Below are positions 45,561 to 54,105 of a stretch of 64,000 nt of DNA, one piece after another. Position numbers and translations under genes: made by a program. Each line of letters begins with the position of its first letter. Position 1 is the first letter of the stretch. The notes beneath the pieces were generated by a model. It worked only from the letters and a program-made list of their open reading frames with translations, searched no databases and had not been told where the DNA came from. Origin of the DNA: Burkholderia gladioli (GTDB lineage: Bacteria; Pseudomonadota; Gammaproteobacteria; Burkholderiales; Burkholderiaceae); the NCBI RefSeq assembly GCF_000959725.1, contig NZ_CP009322.1, forward strand, positions 2,108,001-2,172,000, in the 5' to 3' direction.

Positions 45561-46478
45561 ATGACGCCCGTCGCCCGCCTCCACCTCCGCGCGAACCTGC
45601 TGATGCTGGCCGCCGCCGTCATCTGGGGCTCGGCCTTCGTCGCCCAGCGGCTCAGCCTGTCGGTGATCGGGCCCTTCCTCTACACCGGGCTGCGTTTCCT
45701 GCTCGGCGCGCTGGTGCTGGTGCCGCTGCTGCTGACTCGCCAGTGCGCGCGCCGCGAGATCGCCGCGCTCGCGCAACGGCCGGCCGGGCTGCTGCCGGGC
45801 CTGTTGCTCGGCCTGCTGCTGGCCGCCTCGATCTCGCTGCAGCAGATCGGCCTGCAATACACCAGGATCGCCAATGCCGGCTTCATCAGCTCGCTCTACG
45901 TGGTGCTGGTACCGCTGATCGGCGTGCTGCTGCGCCATCGCGCCGGCACCGGCACCTGGCTGGGCGCCACGCTGGCCGCGATCGGCCTGTACTTCCTCAG
46001 CGTCGACGAGCACTTCAGCGTGATGTACGGCGACGGTTTCCAACTGGTCGGTGCGATCCTGATCTCGATCCACGTGATCGCGGTCGGTTATTTCGCGCGC
46101 CGCCACGATCCGCTGGTGCTGGCCTTCCAGCAGTTCCTGGTCTGCGGGCTGCTATGCGGCGCGATCGGCCTCGGCGTCGAGACGCTCGACGCCAACACCC
46201 TGGCGCGCGCGCTGCCGACCCTGCTCTACGGCGGCCTGCTGTCGGTCGGCGTCGCCTATACGCTGCAGGTGGTGGCGCAGCGCGACGCCGCGCCCGCCCA
46301 CGCGGCCGTGATCTTCAGCATGGAAGGCGTGTTCGCCGCGCTGGCCGGCTGGGCCGCGCTGGGCGAGACGCTGAGCCTGCGCGCCCTGCTCGGCTGCGCG
46401 CTGATGCTGGCCGGGCTGCTGGTCTGCCAGTTGCTGCCGAACCGCGCCGCCGCGCGCGAGGACGGCGTGCCGGCCTGA
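45561..46478 (+). CDS. DMT superfamily (EamA) transporter
   Basis: A 305-residue inner-membrane protein with ten hydrophobic helices in two EamA repeats. The first begins LMLAAAVIWGSAFVAQRLS and the second near residue 155 (LVGAILISIHVIAVGYFARR). The pattern GLQYTRIANAGFISSLYVVLVPLIG is typical of the drug/metabolite exporter group, which exports amino acids or other metabolites. It follows the LysR gene in the same direction. Confidence 0.92.
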   Translation: MTPVARLHLRANLLMLAAAVIWGSAFVAQRLSLSVIGPFLYTGLRFLLGALVLVPLLLTRQCARREIAALAQRPAGLLPGLLLGLLLAASISLQQIGLQYTRIANAGFISSLYVVLVPLIGVLLRHRAGTGTWLGATLAAIGLYFLSVDEHFSVMYGDGFQLVGAILISIHVIAVGYFARRHDPLVLAFQQFLVCGLLCGAIGLGVETLDANTLARALPTLLYGGLLSVGVAYTLQVVAQRDAAPAHAAVIFSMEGVFAALAGWAALGETLSLRALLGCALMLAGLLVCQLLPNRAAAREDGVPA

Positions 46479-46643
46479 CGGCCGGCGCGGGGCCACGATC
46501 GCGCCGAAACCGCGCGAAACCAGGAAAATCGGCGGCATGCCGCGGGCGACCGGCCCCGATCAATAGGCGCCGATCGATTCGCAACATCGCGCATCGGCGC
46601 GCATTCGCCCTCGAAGTCGGCGCGACGCGTCCCGGTCCGGTCC

Positions 46644-46649
46644 CTATAA
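46644..46649 (+). promoter_or_regulatory. -10 box upstream of the histidine-kinase-like gene
   Basis: A perfect TATAAT 31 bases before the GTG start at 46680. A matching -35 is not evident in the GC-rich sequence upstream. Confidence 0.45.
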
Positions 46650-46679
46650 TGTGGATTCCGTCATCTCAGCACCGCCCTC

Positions 46680-47468
46680 GTGACCCTCTCCCCCGCCGAT
46701 CCCCGCACCGAGCTGCTGCGCGAGCGCGCCGCCCGTTACGCCGCCGAGGCCGCGCTGTTCTCGCGCGACCAGGCGCTGTCCGTCGCGTCGCACGATCTGC
46801 GCAGCCCGCTCAACGCCATGCATAGCTGGGCCTATGTGCTGGAGCGCCAGTTGCCGGCCGGCGACGCGTCCCTGCAACGCGCGCTGAGCGGCATCCGCAC
46901 CGGCATCGAGCAGCAGACCCGGCTGATCGAGAGCGCGCTCGACGCGCCGCGCGCCGATACGCGCGCGCTGGCGATCGCGCCGGCCCCGGTGGTACTCGCC
47001 GAGCTGCTCGACGAGGTGGCCGCGCTGGCCCGCGCCGCGCTCGCCGACGCGCGCGGCACCCGCCTCGAGATCCATCTCGAAGGCGCGCGCGAAGCCACCC
47101 TGCTGGCCGATCCCGAACGGCTCGCGCAGGCGCTGTGGACGCTCGCGGTGTTCGCGATCGAGGCCGCCGCGCCGGGCTCGACCGTCACGCTCGCCTGCGA
47201 CGCGCTGCACTCGGCCGACAGCGTCGGCTTCGAGCTGGCCTTCGTCGCCGAGCCGAACGCGATCGTCGACGCCTCGCTGCCGCACGCGCTCGATCCCGGC
47301 GCGCGCCGCGAGGCCCTGCTGGAGCGCGACGGCCGCCGCCCGCCCTGGGCGATCGCGCTGTGCCAGCGCGTGGCGCTCGCCCACGGCGGCAGCTTCACGG
47401 CACCGGAACTCGCCGCCGGCAGCGCGGCACGCGGCACCCTGACGCTGCCGCGCAAGGCCAGCGCATGA
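46680..47468 (+). CDS. Small soluble histidine-kinase-like protein
   Basis: A 262-residue protein starting at GTG. The HisKA dimerisation helix is well preserved, with H38 in SVASHDLRSPLNAMHSW, followed by a second helix. The rest has HATPase-like spacing, but the N-box is not recognisable (QALWTLAVFAIEAAAPGS in place of the NLLxNAxK type) and the G-box is poor, so ATP binding is doubtful. There is no sensor domain, membrane segment or adjacent response regulator. It may be a phosphotransfer or dimerisation partner rather than an active kinase. Confidence 0.78.
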   Translation: MTLSPADPRTELLRERAARYAAEAALFSRDQALSVASHDLRSPLNAMHSWAYVLERQLPAGDASLQRALSGIRTGIEQQTRLIESALDAPRADTRALAIAPAPVVLAELLDEVAALARAALADARGTRLEIHLEGAREATLLADPERLAQALWTLAVFAIEAAAPGSTVTLACDALHSADSVGFELAFVAEPNAIVDASLPHALDPGARREALLERDGRRPPWAIALCQRVALAHGGSFTAPELAAGSAARGTLTLPRKASA

Positions 47469-47479
47469 GCTTTTTTCCT

Positions 47480-47517
47480 GCGCACGAACTTTACGTGCGC
47501 CTTTCCGCCTCTATACT
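47480..47517 (+). promoter_or_regulatory. Promoter with overlapping inverted repeat upstream of the CNNM/CorC gene
   Basis: TTTACG (47490-47495), 16-base spacer and TATACT (47512-47517) form a plausible sigma-70 promoter 30 bases before the gene. A perfect repeat GCGCACG-AACTTTA-CGTGCGC (47480-47500) covers the -35 box, the place where a repressor would act. Confidence 0.45.
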
Positions 47518-47547
47518 GACGCTTCCTTTATTCCCGGAGTCGTTTCG

Positions 47548-48885
47548 TTGATACAGATCATCGCGCTGATCGGCGCGTTGTTGCTGGTGGCCCTGAACGG
47601 GTTCTTCGTGGCCGCCGAATTCGGTCTCGTCAAGCTGCGCGCCACGCGCGTCAAGACGCTGGCCCGTCAGCACGGCCTACGCGGCCGCATCCTGCGCATC
47701 GTCCATGCGCGCCTCGACGCCTACCTGTCCGCCTGCCAGCTCGGCATCACGCTGGCCTCGCTCGGCCTCGGCTGGATCGGCGAGCCCGCCTTCGCCGAAA
47801 TCCTCTCGCCGCTGCTCGACGTGCTCGGCATCGAATCGCCGCAACTGGTGCACGCGATCTCGCTGGTGTTCGCGTTCTCGGTGATTTCCTTCCTGCACAT
47901 CGTGGTGGGCGAACTCGCGCCGAAATCGATGGCGATCCGCCAGCCCGAGCAGGTCGGCCTGTGGCTGGCACTGCCGCTCTATGCCTTCTACTGGATGATG
48001 TACCCGGCGATCTGGGTGCTGAACAGCAGCGCCAACGCGGTGCTGCGCATCGTCGGCCTGTCCGCCGAGCACGGCGGCGACTCGCATTATTCGACTGACG
48101 AGCTGAAGCTGATCCTGCGCAGCCGTCGCAACGCGGCCGGCGCCAAGGCGCCGGTAGCCACCTACAGCAACGACGAGTGGAACACGCTGGCGCATTCGCT
48201 CGACTTCTCCTCGATGACGGTATCGGACCTGATGCGCCCGGCCAACGAGATGATCGGCCTGCGCCGCGACCTGCCGCTGCCCGACAACATGGAGGTGGTG
48301 GCGCGCCATCGCTTCAGCCGCTACCCGCTGTTTACCGACGCCTCGCGCGAGCAGGTGACGGGCCTGATCCACCTGAAGGACCTGCTGCTGGCGCGCCATG
48401 CCGGCGCCGCGCTGGAGGACCTGTCCGACTACGTGCGCCCGGTCCAGTACGTACGGCCCGACACGCCCGCGCTCGAGCTGTTCCGGCGCTTCCGCAAGGG
48501 CGCACCGCACTTCGCGCTGGTCGGCAACAAGCACGAGAAGCCGATCGGCTTCCTCACGCTCGACAACCTGCTCGGCGCGCTGGTCGGCCAGATCCACGAC
48601 GAGTTCCGCCAGGGCGACGCCGACTGGGCGCGCCTGGACGACGGCACGCTGATGGGCAAGGGCAGCCTGCCGGTGGTGTCGCTCGAGCAGGCGCTGGGCA
48701 TCGACATCGACGAGGGCCGCGCCGAATCGGTCGGCGGCCTGGTGATCCAGGCGCTCAGCGACCTGCCGACCGAGGGCCAGCGCGTGTCCTTCGACAGCTT
48801 CGACGTGGTGGTGAAGAAGATGAACGGGCCGCGCATCGTGCTGGTGCGCGTCTACCCGAAGGCGCTGAAGGAAGCCGACGAGTAA
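47548..48885 (+). CDS. CNNM/CorC (hemolysin C-like) family membrane protein
   Basis: A 445-residue protein with an N-terminal CNNM/DUF21 membrane domain of about four hydrophobic segments (LIGALLLVALNGFFVAAEFGLV is the signature first helix; the second motif is SACQLGITLASLGLGWIGEPA). A pair of CBS domains (about 215-330) and a C-terminal CorC_HlyC domain (about 345-440, ending IVLVRVYPKAL) follow. Relatives act in divalent cation (Mg/Co) export or homeostasis. The start is TTG at 47548 with GGAG eight bases upstream. It ends at a long hairpin. Confidence 0.9.
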   Translation: MIQIIALIGALLLVALNGFFVAAEFGLVKLRATRVKTLARQHGLRGRILRIVHARLDAYLSACQLGITLASLGLGWIGEPAFAEILSPLLDVLGIESPQLVHAISLVFAFSVISFLHIVVGELAPKSMAIRQPEQVGLWLALPLYAFYWMMYPAIWVLNSSANAVLRIVGLSAEHGGDSHYSTDELKLILRSRRNAAGAKAPVATYSNDEWNTLAHSLDFSSMTVSDLMRPANEMIGLRRDLPLPDNMEVVARHRFSRYPLFTDASREQVTGLIHLKDLLLARHAGAALEDLSDYVRPVQYVRPDTPALELFRRFRKGAPHFALVGNKHEKPIGFLTLDNLLGALVGQIHDEFRQGDADWARLDDGTLMGKGSLPVVSLEQALGIDIDEGRAESVGGLVIQALSDLPTEGQRVSFDSFDVVVKKMNGPRIVLVRVYPKALKEADE

Positions 48886-48941
48886 GCGCGACGGCGGCTT
48901 CCCCCTCCCTCGCCGCCGTTCTCTCTCCCCAAAACAAAAGC

Positions 48942-48979
48942 GCCCGCGCGCGACGGCCCCGAGGCCATCGCGCGCGGGC
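48942..48979. terminator. Bidirectional terminator between CNNM/CorC gene and epimerase gene
   Basis: A 16-bp stem with one mismatch: GCCCGCGCGCGA-C-GGCC pairs with GGCC-A-TCGCGCGCGGGC around CCGA. A CTTTTGTTTTG tail exists on the minus strand and CCCTTTTCC on the plus strand. Confidence 0.75.
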
Positions 48980-49029
48980 CGGCTTGCGCCCTTTTCCGCC
49001 GCCGTCACGCGCCGGATCGGCGCGCCGCC

Positions 49030-49938
49030 TCAGGCGCGCTCGTGCCGCATGTCGGCGGCGATCCAGTCGAGCACCGAGGCGTGCTTCGGCTGCCAGCCGA
49101 GCAGGCGCTTGGCGCGTTCGCCGCGCACGCGGCTGTTCGAGCCGAGGCCGTAGTTCGCCATCTCGTAGCCCCATTCCGCCTCGGCGTCCTTCAGCGGCCA
49201 GTCCTGCGCCGCGCCCAGGCCCATCGCCCTGGCGATCGCGGCCGACATGTCGCGGAATGCCGCCTCGCCGTTCTCGACGAAGTAGAAGGTGCCTTCGGCC
49301 GGCGTGCGCTGCAGCGCGAGCCGATAGACCTCGACCACGTCGTCGATATGCACGTTCGACCAGATGTTGCGGCCCGGGCCGACGTGGCGCACCACGCCGC
49401 TCTTGCGCGCCTGGCGGATCAGGCGCGGCAGTTGCACGCTCTCGCGCGGCAGGCCCAGGCCATGGCCGTAGATCAGCGTATTGCACAGCACGGCGGGACG
49501 AATGCCTTGCCGCGAAGCGTCCAGCACGAGATTGTCGATCGCCACGCGCGCGGCCTTGTCGGCGGTCGGCTCGGGCAGCTTGTCCTCGTAGTAGATCGTC
49601 TCGCTGCCCTCGCCGCCCGAGGCGTCGCCGACGATGCTCGAGCCGCTGGTATGCAGCAGCACCTTGCCCGAACCGCCCAGCCCTTCGATCAGCGCCTCGA
49701 CCGCGCCGCGATGGTCGCTATCGGCCGCGTTGATCACCGCATCGGCCGCCTGGGCCTCGCGCACCAGCAGCGCGCGATCGTCGAGCGAACCGAGCCGCGG
49801 CTCGACGCCGATCGCACGCAGTTCCTCGGCCTGCTCCTCGCGGCGCACCAGCCCGACCACTTGGTGCCCGTCGCCGGCCAATCCAGCGGCGATCGAGCCG
49901 CCGATGAAACCACCCGCGCCCGTGATGAAAATCTTCAT
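49030..49938 (-). CDS. NAD-dependent epimerase/dehydratase family protein (extended SDR)
   Basis: A 302-residue Rossmann protein with the nucleotide loop MKIFITGAGGFIGG and a YYEDKLPEPT segment in place of the usual YxxxK. VHIDDVVEVYRLAL is the later SDR motif. The closest general pattern is NAD(P)-dependent SDRs acting on sugar nucleotides or related carbonyls; the substrate is unknown. AAGGAG precedes the ATG at 49938. It is divergent from a LysR gene with 102 bases between start codons. Confidence 0.88.
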   Translation of the reverse strand: MKIFITGAGGFIGGSIAAGLAGDGHQVVGLVRREEQAEELRAIGVEPRLGSLDDRALLVREAQAADAVINAADSDHRGAVEALIEGLGGSGKVLLHTSGSSIVGDASGGEGSETIYYEDKLPEPTADKAARVAIDNLVLDASRQGIRPAVLCNTLIYGHGLGLPRESVQLPRLIRQARKSGVVRHVGPGRNIWSNVHIDDVVEVYRLALQRTPAEGTFYFVENGEAAFRDMSAAIARAMGLGAAQDWPLKDAEAEWGYEMANYGLGSNSRVRGERAKRLLGWQPKHASVLDWIAADMRHERA

Positions 49939-50012
49939 GTCGCACTCCTTGTATCGATTCGTGAATGCAGCCAGTGTGAGCGCGATCGGGCCTCGCAAAA
50001 ACCGTGTTAGGC

Positions 50013-50027
50013 TCAAGTCATTCTTGA
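50013..50027. promoter_or_regulatory. Candidate LysR-type operator in the divergent epimerase/LysR region
   Basis: TCAAG-TCATT-CTTGA, a perfect 5-bp inverted repeat 14 bases before the LysR start. Position and size fit an autoregulatory LysR recognition site. Confidence 0.4.
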
Positions 50028-50040
50028 ATCAGGATCAAAA

Positions 50041-50946
50041 ATGAAGACCTCGACCGAGGAATTGCAGACCTTCGTCGCGATCATCGACAGCGGTTCGATC
50101 ACCGCCGCCGCCGAGCAGCTCGGCCAGACCGTGTCGGGCGTGAGCCGCGCGCTGAACCGGCTGGAGCGCAAGCTCGGCGTCACGCTGCTGCGCCGGACCA
50201 CGCGCAGCTCGCAGTTGACCGACGAGGGCGAGTTGCTGCTCACGCGCGCGCGCGACATCCTGCAATCGGTGGAAGAGGCCGAGACGGCCGTGTCGCTGGG
50301 CCGCGTGAAGCCGGCCGGGCGGCTGCGCGTGGACGCCGCCACGCCCTTCATGCTGCACGCGATCGTGCCGAACCTGCCCGCCTTCACCGCGCGCTATCCC
50401 GACATCCAGCTCGAACTGACCAACAACGAACGTTTCGTCGACCTGATCGAGCAGCGCATCGACATCGCGATCCGGATCGGCACGCTGCCCGATTCGACGC
50501 TGCATGCGCGAGCGCTCGGCGCCTGCCCGCTGCACATCCTGGCCAGCCCCGCCTACCTGGCCGAGCACGGCACGCCGCGCAGCGTCGCCGACCTGAAGCG
50601 GCACAAGCTGCTCGGTTTCAGCGACATCGAAACCCTCAACCGCTGGCCGCTGCGCCGGCGCGGCGCGGGCGGCCAGCCCGACGGCGAGGGCGTCGTCATC
50701 GAGCCGGCCCATACCGCCTCGAGCGGCGAGACGCTGCGCCATCTCGCGCTCGGCGGGCTCGGCATCGTCTGCCTGTCCGATTTCATGAGCGCCGCCGATA
50801 TCGCGGCGGGGCGCCTGGTCCCACTGCTCGGCGAACTGATGAGCGACTATCGGCAGCCGATCAATGCCGTCTACTATCGCCATGCCGCGCTGACCGGGCG
50901 CGTGCAGGGCTTCCTCGATTTCCTGAGCCAGCATGTCAAGCTCTGA
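50041..50946 (+). CDS. LysR family transcriptional regulator
   Basis: A 301-residue LysR regulator of the CrgA-like group: helix-turn-helix SGSITAAAEQLGQTVSGVSRALNRLE, then the AGRLRVDAATPFMLHAIVP opening of the effector domain. It ends inside the next gene (14-base overlap). The divergent epimerase is the most likely target. Confidence 0.93.
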   Translation: MKTSTEELQTFVAIIDSGSITAAAEQLGQTVSGVSRALNRLERKLGVTLLRRTTRSSQLTDEGELLLTRARDILQSVEEAETAVSLGRVKPAGRLRVDAATPFMLHAIVPNLPAFTARYPDIQLELTNNERFVDLIEQRIDIAIRIGTLPDSTLHARALGACPLHILASPAYLAEHGTPRSVADLKRHKLLGFSDIETLNRWPLRRRGAGGQPDGEGVVIEPAHTASSGETLRHLALGGLGIVCLSDFMSAADIAAGRLVPLLGELMSDYRQPINAVYYRHAALTGRVQGFLDFLSQHVKL

Positions 50947-51580
50947 GACCGCGGCGCGTCCCGCGCTGCCGGCCGTCTACCTGATCACGCCGGAGCCTGC
51001 ATCCGCCTCGGGCGATGCGCTCGATGCGTTCGTGGCGCGGCTCGAAGCCGCCTTCGCGAGCGGCATCGCGTTGCTGCAATTGCGCGTGAAAAGCCTCGAT
51101 GCAGTCGCCTACGCCGTGCTCGCCGCGCGCGTGATCGAGCTCGCGCATGCAGTGGGCGCACGCGTGATCTGCAACGGCGCGATCACGCCGGCCGCCGCAC
51201 TCGCGCTCGGTGCCGATGGCGTGCATTTGAGCGAGGCCGCGCTATTCGCCATCTCGTCGAGGCCGGTGGCGCCTATGGTGCTGTTGTCGGCGGCCTGCCA
51301 CGACGCGACGTCCTTGCGGCAAGCGCAGCAGATCGACGTCGATCTCGTCACGCTCTCGCCGGTCAAGCCCACCCTCACCCATCCCGGCACGCCCGCGCTC
51401 GGCTGGCACGGCTTCGCGCAATGCATCGCGCAGGCAGGGCCCGCCATCGAATCCGCGGCGGCGCTGCCAGCGCGCCCCGCCATCTACGCGCTCGGCGGCA
51501 TGACGCCCGAGGACCTGCCGGACGCGCGCGCCCACGGTGCGCATGGCGTCGCCGGCATTCGCGGTTTCGGGGTGTTCTGA
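50933..51580 (+). CDS. ThiE-like thiamine phosphate synthase family protein
   Basis: A 215-residue TIM-barrel protein of the ThiE/TenI family. It opens PAVYLITPE, then QLRVKSLD (the diphosphate-binding QxRxK), LGADGVHLSE and the phosphate loop LVTLSPVKPTLTHPG, ending YALGGMTPEDL and GVAGIRGF. ThiE joins HMP diphosphate and thiazole phosphate. In typical ThiE the metal-binding pair is N-D (NDR); here the place reads CNGAIT, so activity is uncertain and a TenI-like or Nudix-partner role is possible. It overlaps the LysR stop by 14 bases, and no other thiamine gene is nearby. Confidence 0.82.
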   Translation: MSSSETAARPALPAVYLITPEPASASGDALDAFVARLEAAFASGIALLQLRVKSLDAVAYAVLAARVIELAHAVGARVICNGAITPAAALALGADGVHLSEAALFAISSRPVAPMVLLSAACHDATSLRQAQQIDVDLVTLSPVKPTLTHPGTPALGWHGFAQCIAQAGPAIESAAALPARPAIYALGGMTPEDLPDARAHGAHGVAGIRGFGVF

Positions 51581-51642
51581 GAGAGGGAATGCGCGCGGCG
51601 CCGCCGACCCGGCAACACCGCGCGACAGGGGAGAAACGCCGC

Positions 51643-53286
51643 TCAGGCGTTGAACGCCGCGGCACCCTCGCGAGGATAGAAGCGCGCGTCATGCGAGAGC
51701 GCATAACGATTGACGTCGCCCGTCACCCAGGCGACCAGCGCATAAGGCGGCAACTCGCCGAACAGCACGCGATCGCGCGAGCGCGCCGGCGTCTCGAACA
51801 CGATGGTGCCCTTGGGCACATGCGCGAGCGTCAGCGGATCGGGCGACAGGTTCAGCGCGAGACTGAGCAATTCGCCGTCGCCAAGCCGCCAGACCGCCAG
51901 CAGCGCATCGGCCTCGACGCCATCGGCCAGCCTCAGCAACTCGGCCGATTGCGGCCGCGAATCGAGCAGGCGCGGCGCGATCAGCTTGGCGCGCACCGCC
52001 AGCGCCGATTGCACGAAACGCTCGCTGGCCGCGTCGGGCGCGGCCTCGGCGAACACCAGCGGGATCTGCGGCGTCAGCAGCGACAGCGCGAGCGCCGCCA
52101 GCCCCGCCTCGCGCGTGGCGGCCGTCGGTCGACGAGCGCCGTCGGACAACACCAGCGAGGTGATCGGCAGCGTGATGTCGTTGCCGCCGCGTTCGTCGCC
52201 GACGCGCTGGTAGGCCGAGCCGCCGGCCGTCAGCGCGCGGGCCAGCGTGTGGATGGTCTGGCGCGTCGAGATCGCCTCGCGATACGGATGCGCGGCGCGC
52301 CCGGTCAGGCGATGCAGCGCGCGCTCGCCGCATTCGTTCCATTGCGCGTCGAAATGCGTGTCGGCCAGGTGCGAGGGATGGCGCTCGCTGCCGAGCACGA
52401 AGTGCACGAGACGATCGGACGACAACGCCGCGCGCGCACGATCGGCGATCTCGCGCAGGCCCGCGTTGCTGATCCGGTCCGCCTCGCGCAGGCGCAGCCC
52501 GTCGCAGCGATACTCCTCGATCCAGTAGAGCGCGTTGTCGCAGAAGAAATCGCAGACTTCGGGATGCTCCAGCGCGAGCGGTGCCTGCTGGGGATCATCG
52601 CGCAGTTGGAAGAACGGCACCGCGTAGCGCCGCAAGGCTTCGTTGCCGGCACCGAAGCGCGCGTAGTCGAGATCGAGCAGCACCGCGAGGCCCAGGCCAT
52701 GCGCCGCGTCGATCAGCGCCTTGAGCGCGTTGGGGCCGCCGTAGGCGGCCACCGGCGCGAACGGCAGGCTGTCGTGCGTGGCATCGGGCGAGGCCAGCAA
52801 CTCGATGGCGGTCACGCCGAGCCGCGCGAGCTGCGGCAGGCGCTGGCGCACGGCATCGTAGCCGCCGAGCGCGCCGGGACGGATCGCGTACAACGCGATC
52901 TCCTCCCAGGGCCGGCCGCGCCAGAAGGTGTTGCGCCACTCGAAGGCGCGCGGATCGATCACCTCGCTCGCGCCGCCGATGCCCTCGGGCTGCGAGCGCG
53001 AGGCGGGATCGGGAATCAGCAGCGTGTCGTCGAGCCGGTAGCGGTAGCGCGCGCCGGGGCCGCATTCGGCGAAGGTCTCGAACCAGCCGTTGCCGGCCGG
53101 CGCCATCTCGATGGCGGGTTCCGCCGCGCCGTCGATGCCGAATTCGAGGCGCACCTCGGCGCTGGCGGGCGCCCACAGGCGGAAGTGGGTACGAAGCGTG
53201 GCGGCGGAGGCGCTGCAGGGTTGGGCGCCGAACGGCAGGCAATGCGTGTAGCGGTGTGCGTAAGGGTCGTGCGGACAGTCGGACAT
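51643..53286 (-). CDS. TreZ-like GH13 family protein lacking catalytic residues (pseudoenzyme)
   Basis: A 547-residue protein with the full architecture of malto-oligosyltrehalose trehalohydrolase: an N-terminal beta domain (HFRLWAPASAEVRLEF), the (beta/alpha)8 barrel and a C-terminal beta domain. The active site is altered at every GH13 signature. Region I reads DLDYARFG instead of DVVYNHFG. Region II reads DGLRLREAD, so the nucleophile Asp is Arg. Region III reads FVLGSERH where TreZ has an AED/ENE acid. Region IV reads VLSDGARR instead of QNHDQIGNR. The protein is otherwise continuous and well packed, which argues against simple decay. It probably binds glucan or another partner without hydrolysing it. 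The ATG at 53286 follows GGAGCGCATC. Confidence 0.85.
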   Translation of the reverse strand: MSDCPHDPYAHRYTHCLPFGAQPCSASAATLRTHFRLWAPASAEVRLEFGIDGAAEPAIEMAPAGNGWFETFAECGPGARYRYRLDDTLLIPDPASRSQPEGIGGASEVIDPRAFEWRNTFWRGRPWEEIALYAIRPGALGGYDAVRQRLPQLARLGVTAIELLASPDATHDSLPFAPVAAYGGPNALKALIDAAHGLGLAVLLDLDYARFGAGNEALRRYAVPFFQLRDDPQQAPLALEHPEVCDFFCDNALYWIEEYRCDGLRLREADRISNAGLREIADRARAALSSDRLVHFVLGSERHPSHLADTHFDAQWNECGERALHRLTGRAAHPYREAISTRQTIHTLARALTAGGSAYQRVGDERGGNDITLPITSLVLSDGARRPTAATREAGLAALALSLLTPQIPLVFAEAAPDAASERFVQSALAVRAKLIAPRLLDSRPQSAELLRLADGVEADALLAVWRLGDGELLSLALNLSPDPLTLAHVPKGTIVFETPARSRDRVLFGELPPYALVAWVTGDVNRYALSHDARFYPREGAAAFNA

Positions 53287-53546
53287 GTGATGCGCTCCTT
53301 TAGGGAGGCATGGCCGGCACTGCAAGCGACGTGCCGGGCAGCAGGAACAAGCAGTATGCGCCGAATAGCGAGCGCGTGCGAGTGTCGGACTCCGCTTTTA
53401 AATGCGTCTTGACCCTTGCGCACCGTGCCCAGGCAGCGTCGCGCAAGGCTGGTGCTCGATGCACCTGCCGCGCGCGCCGAGCGCATTGCATGTCGCTCGA
53501 CGGTGCACGCGATTCGACAGGAACCCGAAACGATCGAGGCCAGCGT

Positions 53547-53960
53547 TCAGCTCGTGGCGACACCTGCCGCATCGGCCTGCATCAACTGGAACACGTTGCC
53601 TTCCGGGTCCGTGCCGTCGCAAAGGCGATAGGGAAAACCGTCGTAACGCTTGATGCCGCGCATCGGCACGCCAGCCTTCAGCAGACTGTCGTGCAAGGCC
53701 TCGATGCCGGCTTCGATCCGGAACACGAACTTCGCATTGGAACCCGTTCCCGAACGCGCCGCGCCTTCCCCGGGCGGGCTTCGATACGCCTCGCCGACGC
53801 GATGCAGGGCGAGCTCGATACCGCCCGCGTCGAGCACCACCCATTCGCCCTCGATCTCCTCGCGCAGCGGCAGTGAAAAATACGTTTGGTAGAAACACTT
53901 CAACTGGCGCACGTCTTGCGTGTATAGAATCAGCCGGGTCATCGGAATCGGCATCGGCAA
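53547..53960 (-). CDS. VOC family (glyoxalase/bleomycin-resistance fold) protein
   Basis: A 137-residue protein with two beta-alpha-beta-beta-beta units: LILYTQDVRQLKCFYQTYF and VVLDAGGIELALHRVG in the first, and KFVFRIEAGIEAL, FPYRLCDGTDPEGNVFQLMQ in the second. The PDGNxxxL-like end motif (TDPEGNVFQL) carries a metal-ligand-type Glu or Gln. The family includes glyoxalases, dioxygenases and antibiotic-binding proteins. Substrate unknown. GAGAGA lies 8 bases before the ATG at 53960; a later ATG at 53942 (MTRLILY) is an alternative. Confidence 0.85.
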   Translation of the reverse strand: MPMPIPMTRLILYTQDVRQLKCFYQTYFSLPLREEIEGEWVVLDAGGIELALHRVGEAYRSPPGEGAARSGTGSNAKFVFRIEAGIEALHDSLLKAGVPMRGIKRYDGFPYRLCDGTDPEGNVFQLMQADAAGVATS

Positions 53961-54105
53961 GGTCTCTCTCGTATGGATGTGGAACGCGGGCCGTCACGGG
54001 CTCGCCAGCGCGAGCATAACCCGGCCGGCCCTGTTCCGGTCCGCTCGCCCGTCGCCATCGCGAGCGGCACGCTCCGCGTGCGAGGCGCCCCCATCCAACA
54101 GGCCC

